A stretch of DNA of 30,819 nt from Hymenoscyphus infarciens (GCA_001414345.1 LLCB01000486.1:1-30819); one strand, 5' to 3'; shown: positions 1 to 10,900, counted from the first letter of the stretch. A program made the numbers and translations. Notes: generated by a model from the letters alone, not told the origin.

Positions 1-3000
1 ATATATATATATTTAATCTAGCTTCTTACTTAGAGACTTAGTACTAGAAGTTTTAAAATCTATATTTATTTAATAATTCTTTCTTATTTATAAGACTTTT
101 CTGAATTTTTACTTTAGATAAAGAGATACTAGAAATATTTATAATTATTTATAAAATAGATCTATTTATAGACGTTATAATAAGATTATAAAAAGATAGA
201 AATATAGCTAGAATTAAGTATTCTCTTAGCTCTAAGTAATATATTAGTTAATAACTATATAGATATTATATATATAATTATAATAAGTTATTACGTAGCT
301 AGAGTTTACGTAGACGATAACGCTGCTTTTCTAGTATAGTAGAATAGCGAATTAGCTACTAGTTAATTCTTATGCCTTTTAGAGCTCGCTAGCGTAGTAG
401 TTAAAGCTATTTATTCTACGGTTATTATAATAATAAGAATAAATAAATCTAGCTTTTTAATATAATAGTAAAGTTTTTATTACTAACGAAAGTAATAACT
501 TAAAAAGTTATAATACTATCTAGAATTAGCTAAATATAAATTAAAAGTTATTAATTTCTTCTACTAATTATAAAGTAACGCTTTTATAAATTTATATAAA
601 ACTATATATAGAGAATTAAGTAATAAATTAGCTAAGCTTTCTTAGGTTTTTTCTAATTAAAGTAAGTTATAATAGATAGTTAAAAAAGCTACTAGAGAAT
701 TTATTAGTAAAATATTAGTTTATAAAGCTATATTCGTAGCTTAGAAGTTATAACTAAGAGTTTAGTTAAGAATATTTTCTTCTTATAAAGATCTATATTA
801 TAATAGTACGAAATATATATAACTATAGAAGAGATATATAAGAGTGATTTTAGTAGAATAACGTATATAAATACTAGGCTCTAATATAGAAGAAAAGGCT
901 AAACTAGCCTTTTCTAACTCTAGAAGAGTAGGCTATTATATATAAGAGGTTTAGATAGTATAAAAGAGATCTAAAACCGAATAATAATATACGTTAGCTA
1001 ATATAAAAGCCTAAACTCTATAAAGTACGTCTAAAAGTCTAGATAGACGTACGAACGTACGTAATCTTTCTAAATTAGATAATATAAAATAATAATAGCT
1101 AAAAGCTAAATATACTATAGCTAATCCTTATATATAGTAGATACTCCTAGCTATCTAGAATAGTCTAGATAACGAGCTATTATATATATATATATCGATA
1201 TTATTAAAAGAGAGTATATATAAAGTAAGAGTATATACTATTTTATTTACTAAAGAAGTCTTAAAAAAGCTATAGTTTAGAGTAATATTTCTAAAAAGTT
1301 TTAGAGTTATTAATCGCTGCTTTTATTATTACTCGAGTGTCTTATTAATCGCTTAAACTACTCTCTTATCTAATACGCGAAGCGGATTAGATAAGAGAAA
1401 GTAATATAATAAAACTAGTAATATAACTACTTTAGTTTATACTAAAAGACGTTGTTTTTAAAAATATATAATAAAATACTAACGCTTTATTATATTCTAA
1501 TTTCAATTAGAATCTCTTATTTTAAACTTAATAAATAGAAATATAAAGTAAGCTTTATCTATCTAGTATCTATCTAGTTCTTAAATCTAACGTCTAAGAA
1601 AGCTACTACTAAATCTCTAAAAGATTTAGTAAGAGATATAATTATCTTTTAAAGATTAAATATACGTTTAAAATATATATTAATAGTAGAAATCTATTAG
1701 AGTATTTTTAGTAGCAAAGGTAGAGAGTTATTAGAAGCTAGTTAAGACGCTTTTAATATAAACTAAAAGTAGTTATATTACTAGTTTTATTATATTACTC
1801 TCTCTTATCTACTATACGAAGCGGATTAGATAAGAAGTAGAGCTAAATAATTAGTATCTTAATACTGAAATATAAAGTAAGCTCTACTAAGACGTTGTTT
1901 CTACGCTATATACTACTAGTAGACTAATTAAACGTTTATAAGAGCTAAGAAAAATATATAAAAATTATTAAGTAAGTTTATACTAGTTATTTAACTATAT
2001 TATAGATTAGTATAATCGTAGTACTAGAATCTTATCTTTTCTTAAAAAGTAGAATATACTAATTTATAACTTTTTTATAGTCTTTAACTTTAAACTATGA
2101 CTACTTAGCGACTACTATAGCTTTTAATATATACTTAATTACAAATAGAGAATAATATCTAAGTATTACTTTTGATATTTTAAAATAAAAGATTTAAGTA
2201 AGTATTTAGTCTATTAGAGCTTAAGTAACTTTATTACTCTATAGCTTCTCTACTACTTCTAAACTATCTAAAGCTATATCTTAAGAACTACTTATCTAAT
2301 TAAGTTCAAAGTAAGTTTAATTTAAAGTTAACTACTTAGAAAAGTTATTCTATTTTTCTATTCTATATAATATAGTATTATTGTTTTTTATTCTAAATAA
2401 ACGCTTATTTTATACTATACTTTTTCAATATTAAGAAATGCTAAGATACTTACTAAAAGAGAGTAGAAACTAAATAGGTATTTAAACACTATATACTATA
2501 TTTAGAACTATATTAAAGACTTAGAAACGATAGTTTAAATAATTAGTACTTATTATAAGTTATTCTAAGCTTAATATCTACTAAGTTAGCTAAGATATAT
2601 AAGTTAGCTTTAAGAGTGATTTTAGTAAGACGTATATAAGACAAAAAAGTTATAAATTAAGAGCTTATTTAGCTTATATATATCTAGAATATATACTATT
2701 AACAATTAAGAGATAATATATATATATATATACTAGTATTTAGTATATATATTCAAAAGTGATATAAATGCCTTATTTAACCTTATATATCTTAGTATAT
2801 ATATAAATAAGATATATACTACTAAAAAAAGATTTAGATCTCTAGAAGTATAAATCTCTAAAAGTTCGTATATATCTCTTTCTATCTACTAGTTTCATAG
2901 TACTAACTTGAATATATATTAATATATATACTACGAGCTAAACGAGTACTTAATATATTAAGAAATAAGTGATAATATATACTAACTTATACGAGGTTAC

Positions 3001-3345
3001 TATTTAGAATATCTTATTAAATATCTATATATATATTTAAATACTTTATACGAGCTAAATAGGCTCTAATATAAAAGTTATAAATTAGTATACCTTACTC
3101 TTTAAGAAAGAGTATAGTCCTTACGCTACGATTAAACTCTAATCGTCGCGGTGTAGTTTTATTATAATTTTAAGTTGTTTTTTTTCCCTTTTAAAGTAAG
3201 ATAGAACGGGAATTTAGACCTATAACTATTACTATAACAGTATATCTAGAAGAGCTTAGAAAAATACTAATAAACTCTAGAATAAATACTTAATTACTAA
3301 TTAACTATATAATGAAGTTATATCTATTTTAATTACTATATCATA
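1..3345. repeat. RIP-degraded AT-rich repeat island (left flank)
   Basis: Almost pure A/T sequence with no long reading frame. By hand count the first 420 bases hold no CA, three TG and about nine CG dinucleotides. Loss of CpA/TpG in favour of TpA with CpG retained is the signature of fungal repeat-induced point mutation, not of simple CpG deamination. Several internal segments recur (for example the string agagtgattttagta at about 842 and 2614), so this is a stack of old transposon copies. I cannot assign a transposon family because the coding capacity is erased. The switch to normal composition at about 3340-3400 is abrupt. Confidence 0.85.
1365..1834. mobile_element. Inverted-repeat element with hairpin ends, RIP-degraded
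   Basis: About 88 bp at 1365-1452 is repeated in inverted orientation at about 1746-1834. Both arms contain the segment gtaatataataaaactagta. Each arm ends in its own small palindrome: cttatctaat at 1365-1374 faces attagataag at 1386-1395, with a GC-rich loop, and a diverged version sits at 1804-1834. Weak similarity continues outward beyond the arms, so the true ends may be wider. The size of about 470 bp and lack of coding potential suggest a MITE or the remnant of a TIR transposon. No clear target-site duplication was found. Confidence 0.6.
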
Positions 3346-3589
3346 GTTTTGTTTTGACTTTAAGACTATTTTTCAAGAGTATAAATTCCGACGTTTTTTC
3401 CGTCCCCGAGGTACCCGGTCGACCACTAGGACTTCTCCAACTTCTGTTTCATGCTCCTTGTATAGTATTAGCACTATTTATGTCTTGTTCTAAATTACAG
3501 GCGATTGCCGAATTTCGACGTCGACATATGCAGGCACTTTCTTGTAGGAAATGTAAACCTTTCAATCCTGATTGCTTCTACGCCTAGTA

Positions 3590-4296
3590 CATCCCTTTCC
3601 CCGCCTTCCTACCGAGACCTAAAATGCAATCTGGAGCGAGTACATGGCAGCAGCATTAGCAGAACTACCACGAGACATCACACTGTCCCCCAAAGCTCCC
3701 TTAGTCGAGCCAGAAGCTTGCATTCATCACTTCCTGGGGTCATATCAAAGCGTACCCCCTATTCTTCGTATCAACCAAAACGCCAGGCTCTTCGTTTTGC
3801 GGTGGGCAAGGCGGGACGTAAATGCACCACAATTCCGAGATAAATTGGGGAACCCCGTCATCTTTAATCCAGAAATCGACATTGTATGTCTGAGCCATCG
3901 GTACGAGGGATTCTTTACGCGAGTATTAGCTTTGTTTTTGGATTCGAGAAAATCTCCCGCTGGAGTTTATCGGATGGCTATTGTGGGTGACGCAGGATAC
4001 TTCCAGAGTTCATGCCACATTCCTAAGGCAATATTCCGATGTCAATGTCCACACGATCACGACAACCCACAGCAGCACAACGTTGATCGGGACGAATTGC
4101 AATAAACCGCAGACATTGTATCGCAGCTCTTTACTTGTTCGCTCCGCATTTGAAACACATTGTCCAGTTTGCCCAGCAGTTGCTCCTTCCTCAACACCGC
4201 CGCCCCTCTTCGCGGTTCATCCCTCAGGTTGGGAAAACCAGACTTCTCGCTAAGGCTTTCTATATTTGCTCACTAGCGCCGCAAGATTCGTTTTAA
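3590..4296 (+). pseudogene. Decayed 2EXR-domain gene
   Basis: Reading frame 2 from 3590 gives HPFPRLPTE, then a TAA at 3620, then NAIWSEYM. This is the hallmark start of the fungal 2EXR domain (F-x-x-F-x-x-LP-x-ELR-x-x-IW) with a stop where the conserved L/R should be. The frame then stays open to 4105 and contains the second 2EXR block, PPILRINQNAR followed by VIFNPEIDIVCL. After about 4100 a coding-like tail (IAALYLFAPHLKHIVQFAQ) continues in another frame to a TAA at 4294. So there is at least one stop and one frame change. It lies between the left RIP island and an intact 2EXR gene about 120 bp downstream. The function of 2EXR proteins is unknown. Confidence 0.65.
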
Positions 4297-4414
4297 CAGG
4301 CACCTTTACTTGCAAACAACTACATCCTTCTACGAATGGATCAGCAGGAAAGCTGAACATTCGAAATCGGCGTCCTGCACTCTCAGTCACTTCACACAAC
4401 TCAAGTTCAACAAT

Positions 4415-5308
4415 ATGACGACCAATTCGTCCAGAACAGAATGCTCCCCAGGACTCCGGGATGATACCTCTCTCACACATAAGCCAAAATCGACTCCTGC
4501 CCTCACGTTCCACCGCTTCAAAGACTTCCCAAAAGAGCTTCGTGAGGAGATTTGGGACCTCTCACTGCCCGACCCCCAAGTCATAACCATCACACTCGTG
4601 CACGACGAAGAAACCATCATCGGAGAAAAGGAGGGTGTCTACGGAAACACAATGCGCCTCGTCGAGAAATGCCAGGGTATCTACGAGCTTCCTTTGCTCC
4701 TCCTCATCAACCAAGAATCCCGTGGTCGAGCACTGAGACGCTATAAGCTTAGCTTCGAAGACAATTTCATCTACCCCATTTATTTCGACCCTACTCGAGA
4801 CACCCTATACTTGGATAGCTGTCACACGCTTACGGCATTCAAATACTTCACCTGGTCCCGGAAGTCCTTGCAGATTATGGGGGAGACGAGGTTTTTGGGT
4901 ATTGGAGGCAAAATCGCTTTATGGTTTAGTTTCATGGGTATGAGACGGGATAGCGCAAGCTGTCTCCTCCTCTTTGAGCATCTAGAAACCTTGAGCTTGG
5001 AGCGGGGCGAGGAGGGTGATATTATGTTTGCTGGAAGAGATTATGAGGATCGGATTGTTACTTGGCTTGGGAATTGCTGGAGACGCCAGCGAATGGGTTT
5101 TGTGGTTGGGAGTGAGGACGGGGAGGATGTCGAAGCAGAAGCGGAGGGGGAGGAAGGAGATGATGAGAATCAAGACGATGTTACTTCATCTGATGGGTCG
5201 GATGTCGACAAAACGCCTCCACCTCCTGCGGTGAAGATTCCGGAGATTACTTTCATGCCAAAGGGAGAGATGCAGGACTTGGGCATGTGTTTGTTGTGGG
5301 AAGATTGA
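4415..5308 (+). CDS. 2EXR domain-containing protein
   Basis: Intronless, 297 residues. Residues about 31-134 are a full 2EXR domain: FHRFKDFPKELREEIWDLSLP at the start, the middle block LPLLLLINQESRGRALRRY, and the closing YFDPTRDTLYLDS. This family is greatly expanded in filamentous ascomycetes and has no established function. After the domain there is a mixed segment and a strongly acidic, low-complexity stretch (Glu/Asp/Gly rich, roughly residues 232-270), then a short proline run. I chose the ATG at 4415 (A at -3); an in-frame ATG-like start at 4310 would add 35 residues before the domain that look non-conserved. The frame is clean, unlike the broken upstream copy. Family assignment is secure; the role is not known. 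Confidence 0.85.
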   Translation: MTTNSSRTECSPGLRDDTSLTHKPKSTPALTFHRFKDFPKELREEIWDLSLPDPQVITITLVHDEETIIGEKEGVYGNTMRLVEKCQGIYELPLLLLINQESRGRALRRYKLSFEDNFIYPIYFDPTRDTLYLDSCHTLTAFKYFTWSRKSLQIMGETRFLGIGGKIALWFSFMGMRRDSASCLLLFEHLETLSLERGEEGDIMFAGRDYEDRIVTWLGNCWRRQRMGFVVGSEDGEDVEAEAEGEEGDDENQDDVTSSDGSDVDKTPPPPAVKIPEITFMPKGEMQDLGMCLLWED

Positions 5309-5588
5309 TTATGGGTTTTGAGTTGGCAGCATTCACACTGTTTTCAATAAAAATCCCGGGGTTTTGATTCCAATGGTTATAGAAGATTTCTTGACACTCA
5401 TTGGCTACATGAGGGGTTGCTTACAATTGACGGCTGCTTTCATCTTTCAGCGCTGGAGTTTTAGCATTCCCGGATTCTTGCTGGTCCTTTTTGTCAATTA
5501 GTATGCTTGAATTCAATCATAATTTGTCTTTAACTGGAACAAGGGAACACTAATTGAAATTATTGCTCGAAACGATTTGGGAGAAACA

Positions 5589-5715
5589 GGAACTCGATTT
5601 GGTGATTCTCCTGAAAGCTCTCGGAGAATATTCGTATTTGCTTGAGAATATTTGGGAAAATTGAGAACCGAGTTTCTTGATTCGTCTAAAGCTCTGGGAT
5701 AATATTTATAAGTGT
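5589..5715. repeat. Degenerate 78-bp tandem duplication
   Basis: The stretch from aactcgatttggtgattctc (about 5591) is echoed by aaccgagtttcttgattcgt (about 5667), each followed by AAAGCTCT and a GGAGAATATT/GGATAATATT block. The copies differ at many positions, so the duplication is old. Confidence 0.45.
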
Positions 5716-5899
5716 TCAAGATAGACTCCAGTAATGAGAATTGCGATGTTCGTAGAGAAGGGGCAAGTTTTAGCATACATGCATACACATACACCTTCAA
5801 AATCAACACGCCAAACAGGGCCCAATGATCGTCATTTTTCTGGTGTTGTGTGAAATCTGAGTTTCTTGCCCCCATTAAGGGTCTTAATGCTTGCTTTGA

Positions 5900-6090
5900 T
5901 AGGGCTACTCGTGACTTGCTGTGATTGATAGCTTACTCTGGAGTTATTCTTGGTTTATTCGAGAATATTTCTTTTTGACAGCTTAACTGCAAGTAATTGA
6001 TGGCTTACTTTTGAATGAATTTTTACATCCTACCCACGCGTTTATTGACAACTTGCTAGCAAGTAACCCACAGCTTACAGAAGAGTAAAT
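5900..6090 (-). repeat. Short-repeat family, reverse-orientation cluster
   Basis: Contains attgatagcttactc (5924-5938), ttgacagcttaactgc (about 5976), attgatggctta (about 5996) and attgacaacttgc (about 6043). On the minus strand these read as RAGTRAGCYRTCAAT, matching the forward-orientation cluster at 12503-12740. No tandem period is fixed; spacing varies from about 20 to 50 bp. Confidence 0.4.
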
Positions 6091-6358
6091 AGCGAGCCGA
6101 AGGAGAGAAGTTCTAATGACGAGAAGGCATAATGTTTCTTTTACTCTCTGGCAGAGTTTCCACAGCGGAAAGACTTCGAAGCTCTGTTGGACTAATTCTA
6201 CTGAAAAATTGTCCCTCAAAGAAGAAATGAAGACGTTATGTTTTGAGAACCCCAATAATACCGTACAGTCACTCATCCGACTTTTGATACCTTTTAAATA
6301 TCACCGCCCAAACGCCATCGCTAAATCAATCATCCCACTCTATGCAGAAGCGCCCTCA

Positions 6359-7066
6359 TCACTTCTTCGATGACCCAAACCCAACGATACCCATGCTGGC
6401 CATCATATCATCCTCGTCGTGTTCTCCCTCAACCCTAACATCTTCGCCATATTCTTTCTTGACCTTGACCTCCTCCTCTTTTTTGGCCCTCGTCCTCTCC
6501 ACCAACTCCCTCCTCTTCCGTCGCCTCTCTTCTCTATCTTTCTCCTCCTCAATCTTCCGGACCTCCAGTCTCTCCCCAAGACTCTTAACATTCGCCTGCT
6601 TCTCCTCCTCCATCCTCTCCCAAACCTCCTCAATCCTCCGCCTCACATCCTCAACAGTCGCCCGTTTAACCTCCCCCGTCTGCCCAATAGCCCGCAGATG
6701 CTGCATACTATTCTCATGTTCCACCCATTGTAAATTATCCTTGAACGTCAAATCACAATCCGCGCAATAGAAGCCTGCTCCTCTGCCTCTTTTTCCCGTT
6801 GCCGCGCCGGCGGGCATGAGCATGATTTTCCCCACATTCTGGGAGACGTCGAGACGGGAGTCTCGAGCCTGTGTGAGGGTTTCTTCGCCGGTCAGGGGCG
6901 CGTAGTATTTCTTTCCCGCGAGTTTGGCTTCGTAGCGGGCTTTGGATTCTATTTTTTCGGCGGCCTCGCGGTCGGCTGCTTTTTGGGCGTATTCTGCGCG
7001 GTCGTATTTCTTTCTGAAATCGGTATCTGAGGCTGTTGTTTCGTAGGCGCCTTTCTTGGAAGACAT
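6359..7066 (-). CDS. snu23: U4/U6.U5 tri-snRNP component Snu23 (ZMAT2 homologue)
   Basis: Intronless, 235 residues. Snu23/ZMAT2 is a small nuclear protein of the U4/U6.U5 tri-snRNP and of the pre-catalytic spliceosome. The N-terminus carries the family pattern DFRKKYDRAEY (residues 16-26). A matrin/U1-type C2H2 zinc finger follows at residues 99-126, with C101, C104, H117 and H123 visible in FYCADCDLTFKDNLQWVEH. The finger is followed by a long charged helix rich in Glu/Arg/Lys (about 135-205) and by the conserved C-terminus DDMMASMGIVGFGSSKK, which parallels the end of human ZMAT2. Length is normal for fungi. It is divergently transcribed from his5 across a gap of 230 bp. Identification is firm because both the finger and the C-terminal signature agree. 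Confidence 0.92.
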   Translation of the reverse strand: MSSKKGAYETTASDTDFRKKYDRAEYAQKAADREAAEKIESKARYEAKLAGKKYYAPLTGEETLTQARDSRLDVSQNVGKIMLMPAGAATGKRGRGAGFYCADCDLTFKDNLQWVEHENSMQHLRAIGQTGEVKRATVEDVRRRIEEVWERMEEEKQANVKSLGERLEVRKIEEEKDREERRRKRRELVERTRAKKEEEVKVKKEYGEDVRVEGEHDEDDMMASMGIVGFGSSKK

Positions 7067-7296
7067 GTTGAGGGATTTGAGGTTGACAAGTTGCTGTATC
7101 GAAGAGGAATGTGGTGTGAAGGGGGGTTTAAGTGTGGTTGTGAAGGTATTGATTGTTGTTGACTTGAAGCTTGAAGCTTCAGGGCAGGATGGTCTTCCGA
7201 AGTTCGGCCTCGATCATCATTGACCCCTCCATGACAACCTTCACTCAATCAACAATACCATCAATTCGTCTGCAATTGAAACACAATATATCAATC
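7067..7296. promoter_or_regulatory. Bidirectional promoter snu23 / his5
   Basis: The 230 bp between the two divergent start codons must hold both promoters and both leaders. It contains the direct repeat cttgaagcttgaagctt (about 7162-7178). I see no TGACTCA Gcn4/CpcA site here; the only perfect one is in the his5 intron. No TATA box is convincing. Confidence 0.5.
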
Positions 7297-8640
7297 ATGT
7301 CACCAGCCCAATCCCCTTTCAATCTGCAGACATGTGCCCGTTCAAATATCCTCCAATTACAACCATATCGTTGCGCAAGAGAGTAAGAAAACCCCCACCA
7401 TCTCTAAAGGTCCCAGTTACTGACTCACAAACAAAGTGACTACAAAGATGACGGGACCAATATCCTTCTCGACGCCAACGAAAATGCCTTTGGTCCTTCC
7501 CTCTCCCTCAATGGCAGCTCTCTACCTTCGAAATCTGCCAACGATCCCTCAATCGATTTCCTAGGCTTGCACCGCTACCCAGACCCCCACCAACACGCCC
7601 TCAAGCAATTGCTATGCCGATTGAGAAATACCCACGTCCACACAACCAAAACCCTCACACCAGATAGTCTTTTCGTAGGCGTAGGAAGCGATGAGGCAAT
7701 TGATGCCTTAATGCGATGTTTCTGCATACCGGGGAAAGACAAGATCCTCGTCTGTCCCCCAACGTACGGCATGTACTCCGTCTCAGCACAAGTGAACGAC
7801 GTAGGCCTTGTCAGAATCCCCCTCCTTCCAGCACCAGACTTCGCCCTCGACGTCGAAACCATACTCGCGACCCTCTCCTCCTCTGAATCCGCAAACATAA
7901 AAATAATATACATCTGCTCGCCCGGCAACCCAACGGGCTCCCTAATCCGAAAAGAGGACTTACAGAAAGTCCTCGAACACCCTACCTGGAACGGAATTGT
8001 GGTGATGGATGAAGCTTATATTGATTTTGCACCCGAGGGCTCTTCGGTGGCGGAATGGACTTTGGAGTGGCCCAATCTTGTTGTCATGCAGACTATGTCT
8101 AAAGCCTTTGGACTGGCGGGTATACGACTCGGTGCTGCGTTTACGGATCCGGCTATTGCGACGCTATTGAATAATATGAAGGCTCCTTATAATATTCCTA
8201 ATCCTACCAGCGAGATTGCTACTTTGGCTTTACAAGAGGCGGGTTTGAAGGTTATGAGGAGTAATTTGGCTCGTATACTCGCTCAGAGGGATCGATTATT
8301 ATCCGAACTTCCCAAAATCAAAGGCGTGGGCAGGTTTAGAGGTGGGACGAAGAGTAACTTTTTGCTGGTGGAAATCCTTGACCAGCAAGGAAATCCAGAC
8401 AATGTTACCGCGCTGAAGGTGTATGAGAAATTGGCTGAGAACCGAGGGGTGGTTGTGAGGTTTAGAGGGAAAGAGCACGGGTGCTTAGGGTGTTTGAGGA
8501 TTACCGTGGGAACTGAGGTGGAGGTTTCGAGGTTTAAAAAGGAGATTGGTGATGTTCTTGGACAGGTATATTCCGAGTCGAATGGCGCAGCGGCAGACGA
8601 GGAGAAGAAGGAGAGAAAAGCGAACGATGTTGTCACGTAG
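7297..8640 (+). CDS. his5: Histidinol-phosphate aminotransferase
   Basis: Two exons, 7297-7382 and 7437-8640, joined over a 54-nt GT-AG intron (GTAAGA...AAG) to give 429 residues. The enzyme is a PLP-dependent class I/II aminotransferase that converts imidazole-acetol phosphate to L-histidinol phosphate in histidine biosynthesis. Visible features are the N-terminal LLDANENAFG substrate loop (39-48), GSDEAIDA phosphate-binding region (112-119), NPTG with N193, DEAYIDF with D220 and Y223, and SKAFGLAGIR with the Schiff-base lysine K251 and R259. The splice is chosen because it restores DDYKDDGTNILLDANENAFG in frame. A TGACTCA at 7421-7427 lies inside the intron. The C-terminus has a charged tail beyond the fold. 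Identification is very secure; the gene is HIS5 in yeast nomenclature and hisC in bacteria. Confidence 0.95.
7421..7427 (+). promoter_or_regulatory. Gcn4/CPC1-type TGACTCA inside his5 intron 1
   Basis: A perfect TGACTCA heptamer, the core site of Gcn4/CpcA/CPC1 activators of amino-acid synthesis genes. It overlaps the CTGAC (7420-7424) that is the likely lariat branch site, 12 nt before the AG. Either reading could explain the sequence; the regulatory reading is inference. Confidence 0.35.
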
Positions 8641-9272
8641 AGATAAAAGATGGAAAGCGAATGAATTTTTGAAAAATTGCCGAGTTTTTCGATACGCTGG
8701 TATGCCTTCAACTTATTTATAATTATTTTCGATTTGAAACATATTTTGGTTAACGTGTTTTTTTCTATACTTTCAGAGAGACAAAAATTGGACAAGGGTT
8801 TTCGAAGTCTATTCCCACAACCCATTTTGCTTATATTGTTTCTCATTTCACTTCCTCCTACTCTCCTTTTGTTATCAAAGGTATATAAACAATCACCTCT
8901 CGAGACTAGAACGAAAAACTCCCCAGAATACTATTTACAGATAGCCTATAAATAGCCGAACGTTCTGCTTGCCTCTATTCCAGGGTAACCCACAAATAGC
9001 TTGAATGAAATGATGAAATTCTTCAGGTTGTTCATAGGTCACATAGAAGTAGTACATCGAAACCCTCTTTTTCGTAGCTATTCATAGGTAAGCTATGAAA
9101 CGTCAACTCTTTATCAGCTATTTGGGAGTTCTCATCGGTTAGCCATCAAGTTTCTTATGTCTATTGTTATCAAGCAGCATTTTCGGTCGTTTCAGAATTT
9201 GTCTTGTATTCTGTCTAGCTGTTTTTTTGAATTCTTAGACTTGATTATTATTATATATATCTGTGTATTTAT

Positions 9273-9274
<2 letters not shown>

Positions 9275-9316
<42 letters not shown>
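9275..9316 (+). repeat. (GATA)n microsatellite
   Basis: About ten uninterrupted copies of the tetranucleotide GATA/ATAG. Confidence 0.9.
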
Positions 9317-9829
9317 TCATAAATACAACTCATTCAAACCCGAGAGATAATGATATACAAGAACTAAGTGCGACTATATGGGGTCGCAGCCAATGATAAA
9401 TTACTTATTAAGTAAGCTTAAATTATATCCGATCTTCTTACTCTGGTCGAGTATCGAAGGGAGTGAGAGGGGGCAAGTGCCCGGAAGAAAGATCAACCCG
9501 GTATTTTCTTCTTCGGGGATCGTGCTCAAGATTGGCGTACTGTATGTCTGACTTCGTTACACACCAACAAGTGACATTCAAGAAAGATGCCGTTGAACAA
9601 GGAGATACTTCGGCCCAGACGAGTTAAAAACGTTAAACAGGGGGATCACTTGGGGTTTTTTTGACTTGGTCCCACCGTCCCAGGCGAAATAAACATTCTT
9701 CCAATAAGGCAATCGCCACGTTCCCGAATAAAAGCCCTTGAACTCTACTCCCCCCGCCGCCGATAACGACGACCCGAGAATTACTTCCGAGACTTCTAAA
9801 CTCAAGGTCACTTCATATCTCTTGAGAGG

Positions 9830-9885
9830 GAAGTCTTGAAGTCTTGAAGTCTTGAAGTCTTGAAGTCTTGAAGTCTTGAAGTCTT
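9830..9885 (+). repeat. 8-bp tandem repeat (GAAGTCTT)x7
   Basis: Seven perfect head-to-tail copies of GAAGTCTT over 56 bp, flanked by related single copies of GAAGTC on the right (about 9890). Perfect identity implies recent slippage. Confidence 0.9.
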
Positions 9886-10900
9886 CGATGAAGTCCCGCA
9901 CGAACCGAAATGTTGCACCAATAGCCAACCAACAAGCTCACCTGAAGCCTTATCAACATCTTCTTCAACCTCCCGAGCCGTCAAGACGGCAGAGAGTACT
10001 CGAGTACTTTGTAAAAACGATAAACGCATTGTCCTCTGCAGATCAGATCACATACGCAAATCCGCCCGAGGAAGAAACGACCTCGGGAATCAATGAACTG
10101 CCCCACCAGCCACGCCTCACCTCACCCAACCAACCACGACTCACGAGCTTCCCCAAAGCCGACTTGGGAAAGATGATCACATTTGCGTCCTTGCATCTTT
10201 CCAATTTTCATCGTCATCCTACGAAAAGGCTTAAACATGTTTCTGAATTTAATTTCATTTCATTTCCACCAGATTCAGGTTGCGCACAGGTTTTGTGACG
10301 CTCATCCTGACTCCTGAGAGACGATGCTGGAAAAGAGGGGAGGGCGACAGCTGATGAGCTGACGAGCTGACGAAGAGGTGATGGACTCCCTTGCATCACC
10401 AACTTGGAGGTACGAGTACTCCGTACATGCCCAAGCACTATTGGACGAAGACCCAAGTTCATATAACAACATAAACACCGACAAGCGCCAGCTCGGAAAT
10501 CCTTTTTCTTCTCTTCTCTTCTCTTCTCTTCCCCTTCTGCTCCCGCCCTTCTCCTCTTTCTGCTTCCAATTGTTTGATCGTAACCAAGCAACTCGCACCG
10601 CGTCGACAGCAGGTCACGCAGCTCTCCCGTCGTAACACCTTCTCTATACATCACCAAGAAGGCTGTTTCCAAGCCTCATTCGACGGGCTCAATCTATTTC
10701 GTGCAAGCTTCTATTCGCTGCAATCTCAGCCTATATGCGACAACCAGATCGTTAACACATCTCGTTTCAACTCTCACGGAATATATACCTCGGCCAGAGC
10801 CCATTCTGGGGAACTCTCAGCGCTGGAAATACGACTGTTATACACTTGAATAATATAATATCCATACGCAGGATATTGACGACTCGATACGAACCTCAAA

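Larger units (their letters stand above)
5309..6358. other. Intergenic region with degenerate repeats
   Basis: Convergent intergenic space between the 2EXR gene and snu23. Two imperfect copies of a segment of about 78 bp lie head to tail at about 5589-5715; both include a version of AAAGCTCTSGGADAATATT. From about 5900 to 6090 there are several copies of TTGAYRGCTTACT, the reverse orientation of the repeat family seen at 12503-12740. A minus-strand frame at 5513-5875 is open for 120 codons but crosses the tandem repeat and has no recognisable content, so I do not call it a gene. Confidence 0.5.
8641..10900. other. Long intergenic region, his5 to flbE-like gene
   Basis: No convincing gene in 2.26 kb. 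It holds AT-rich his5 3' sequence, loose copies of the AGCTATTCATAGGTAAGCTA type (about 8990-9160), a GATA microsatellite, an 8-bp tandem repeat and, nearer the next gene, a pyrimidine-rich tract (ctcttctcttctcttctctt, from about 10511) typical of fungal leaders or core promoters. Open frames at 9578-10029 (minus) arise from translating the octamer repeat. Confidence 0.6.

Noticed and set aside
1..3345. Attempt to name the transposon in the left AT island
   Set aside because: RIP has removed all coding signal; any family name would be a guess.
5513..5875. Minus-strand open frame of 120 codons
   Set aside because: It runs through a diverged tandem repeat and has no domain or homologous feel; its openness is explained by AT-rich repeat composition.
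9578..10029. Two overlapping minus-strand frames with repetitive peptides
   Set aside because: The repetitive TSRLQDFK-type peptides are translations of the GAAGTCTT tandem repeat.
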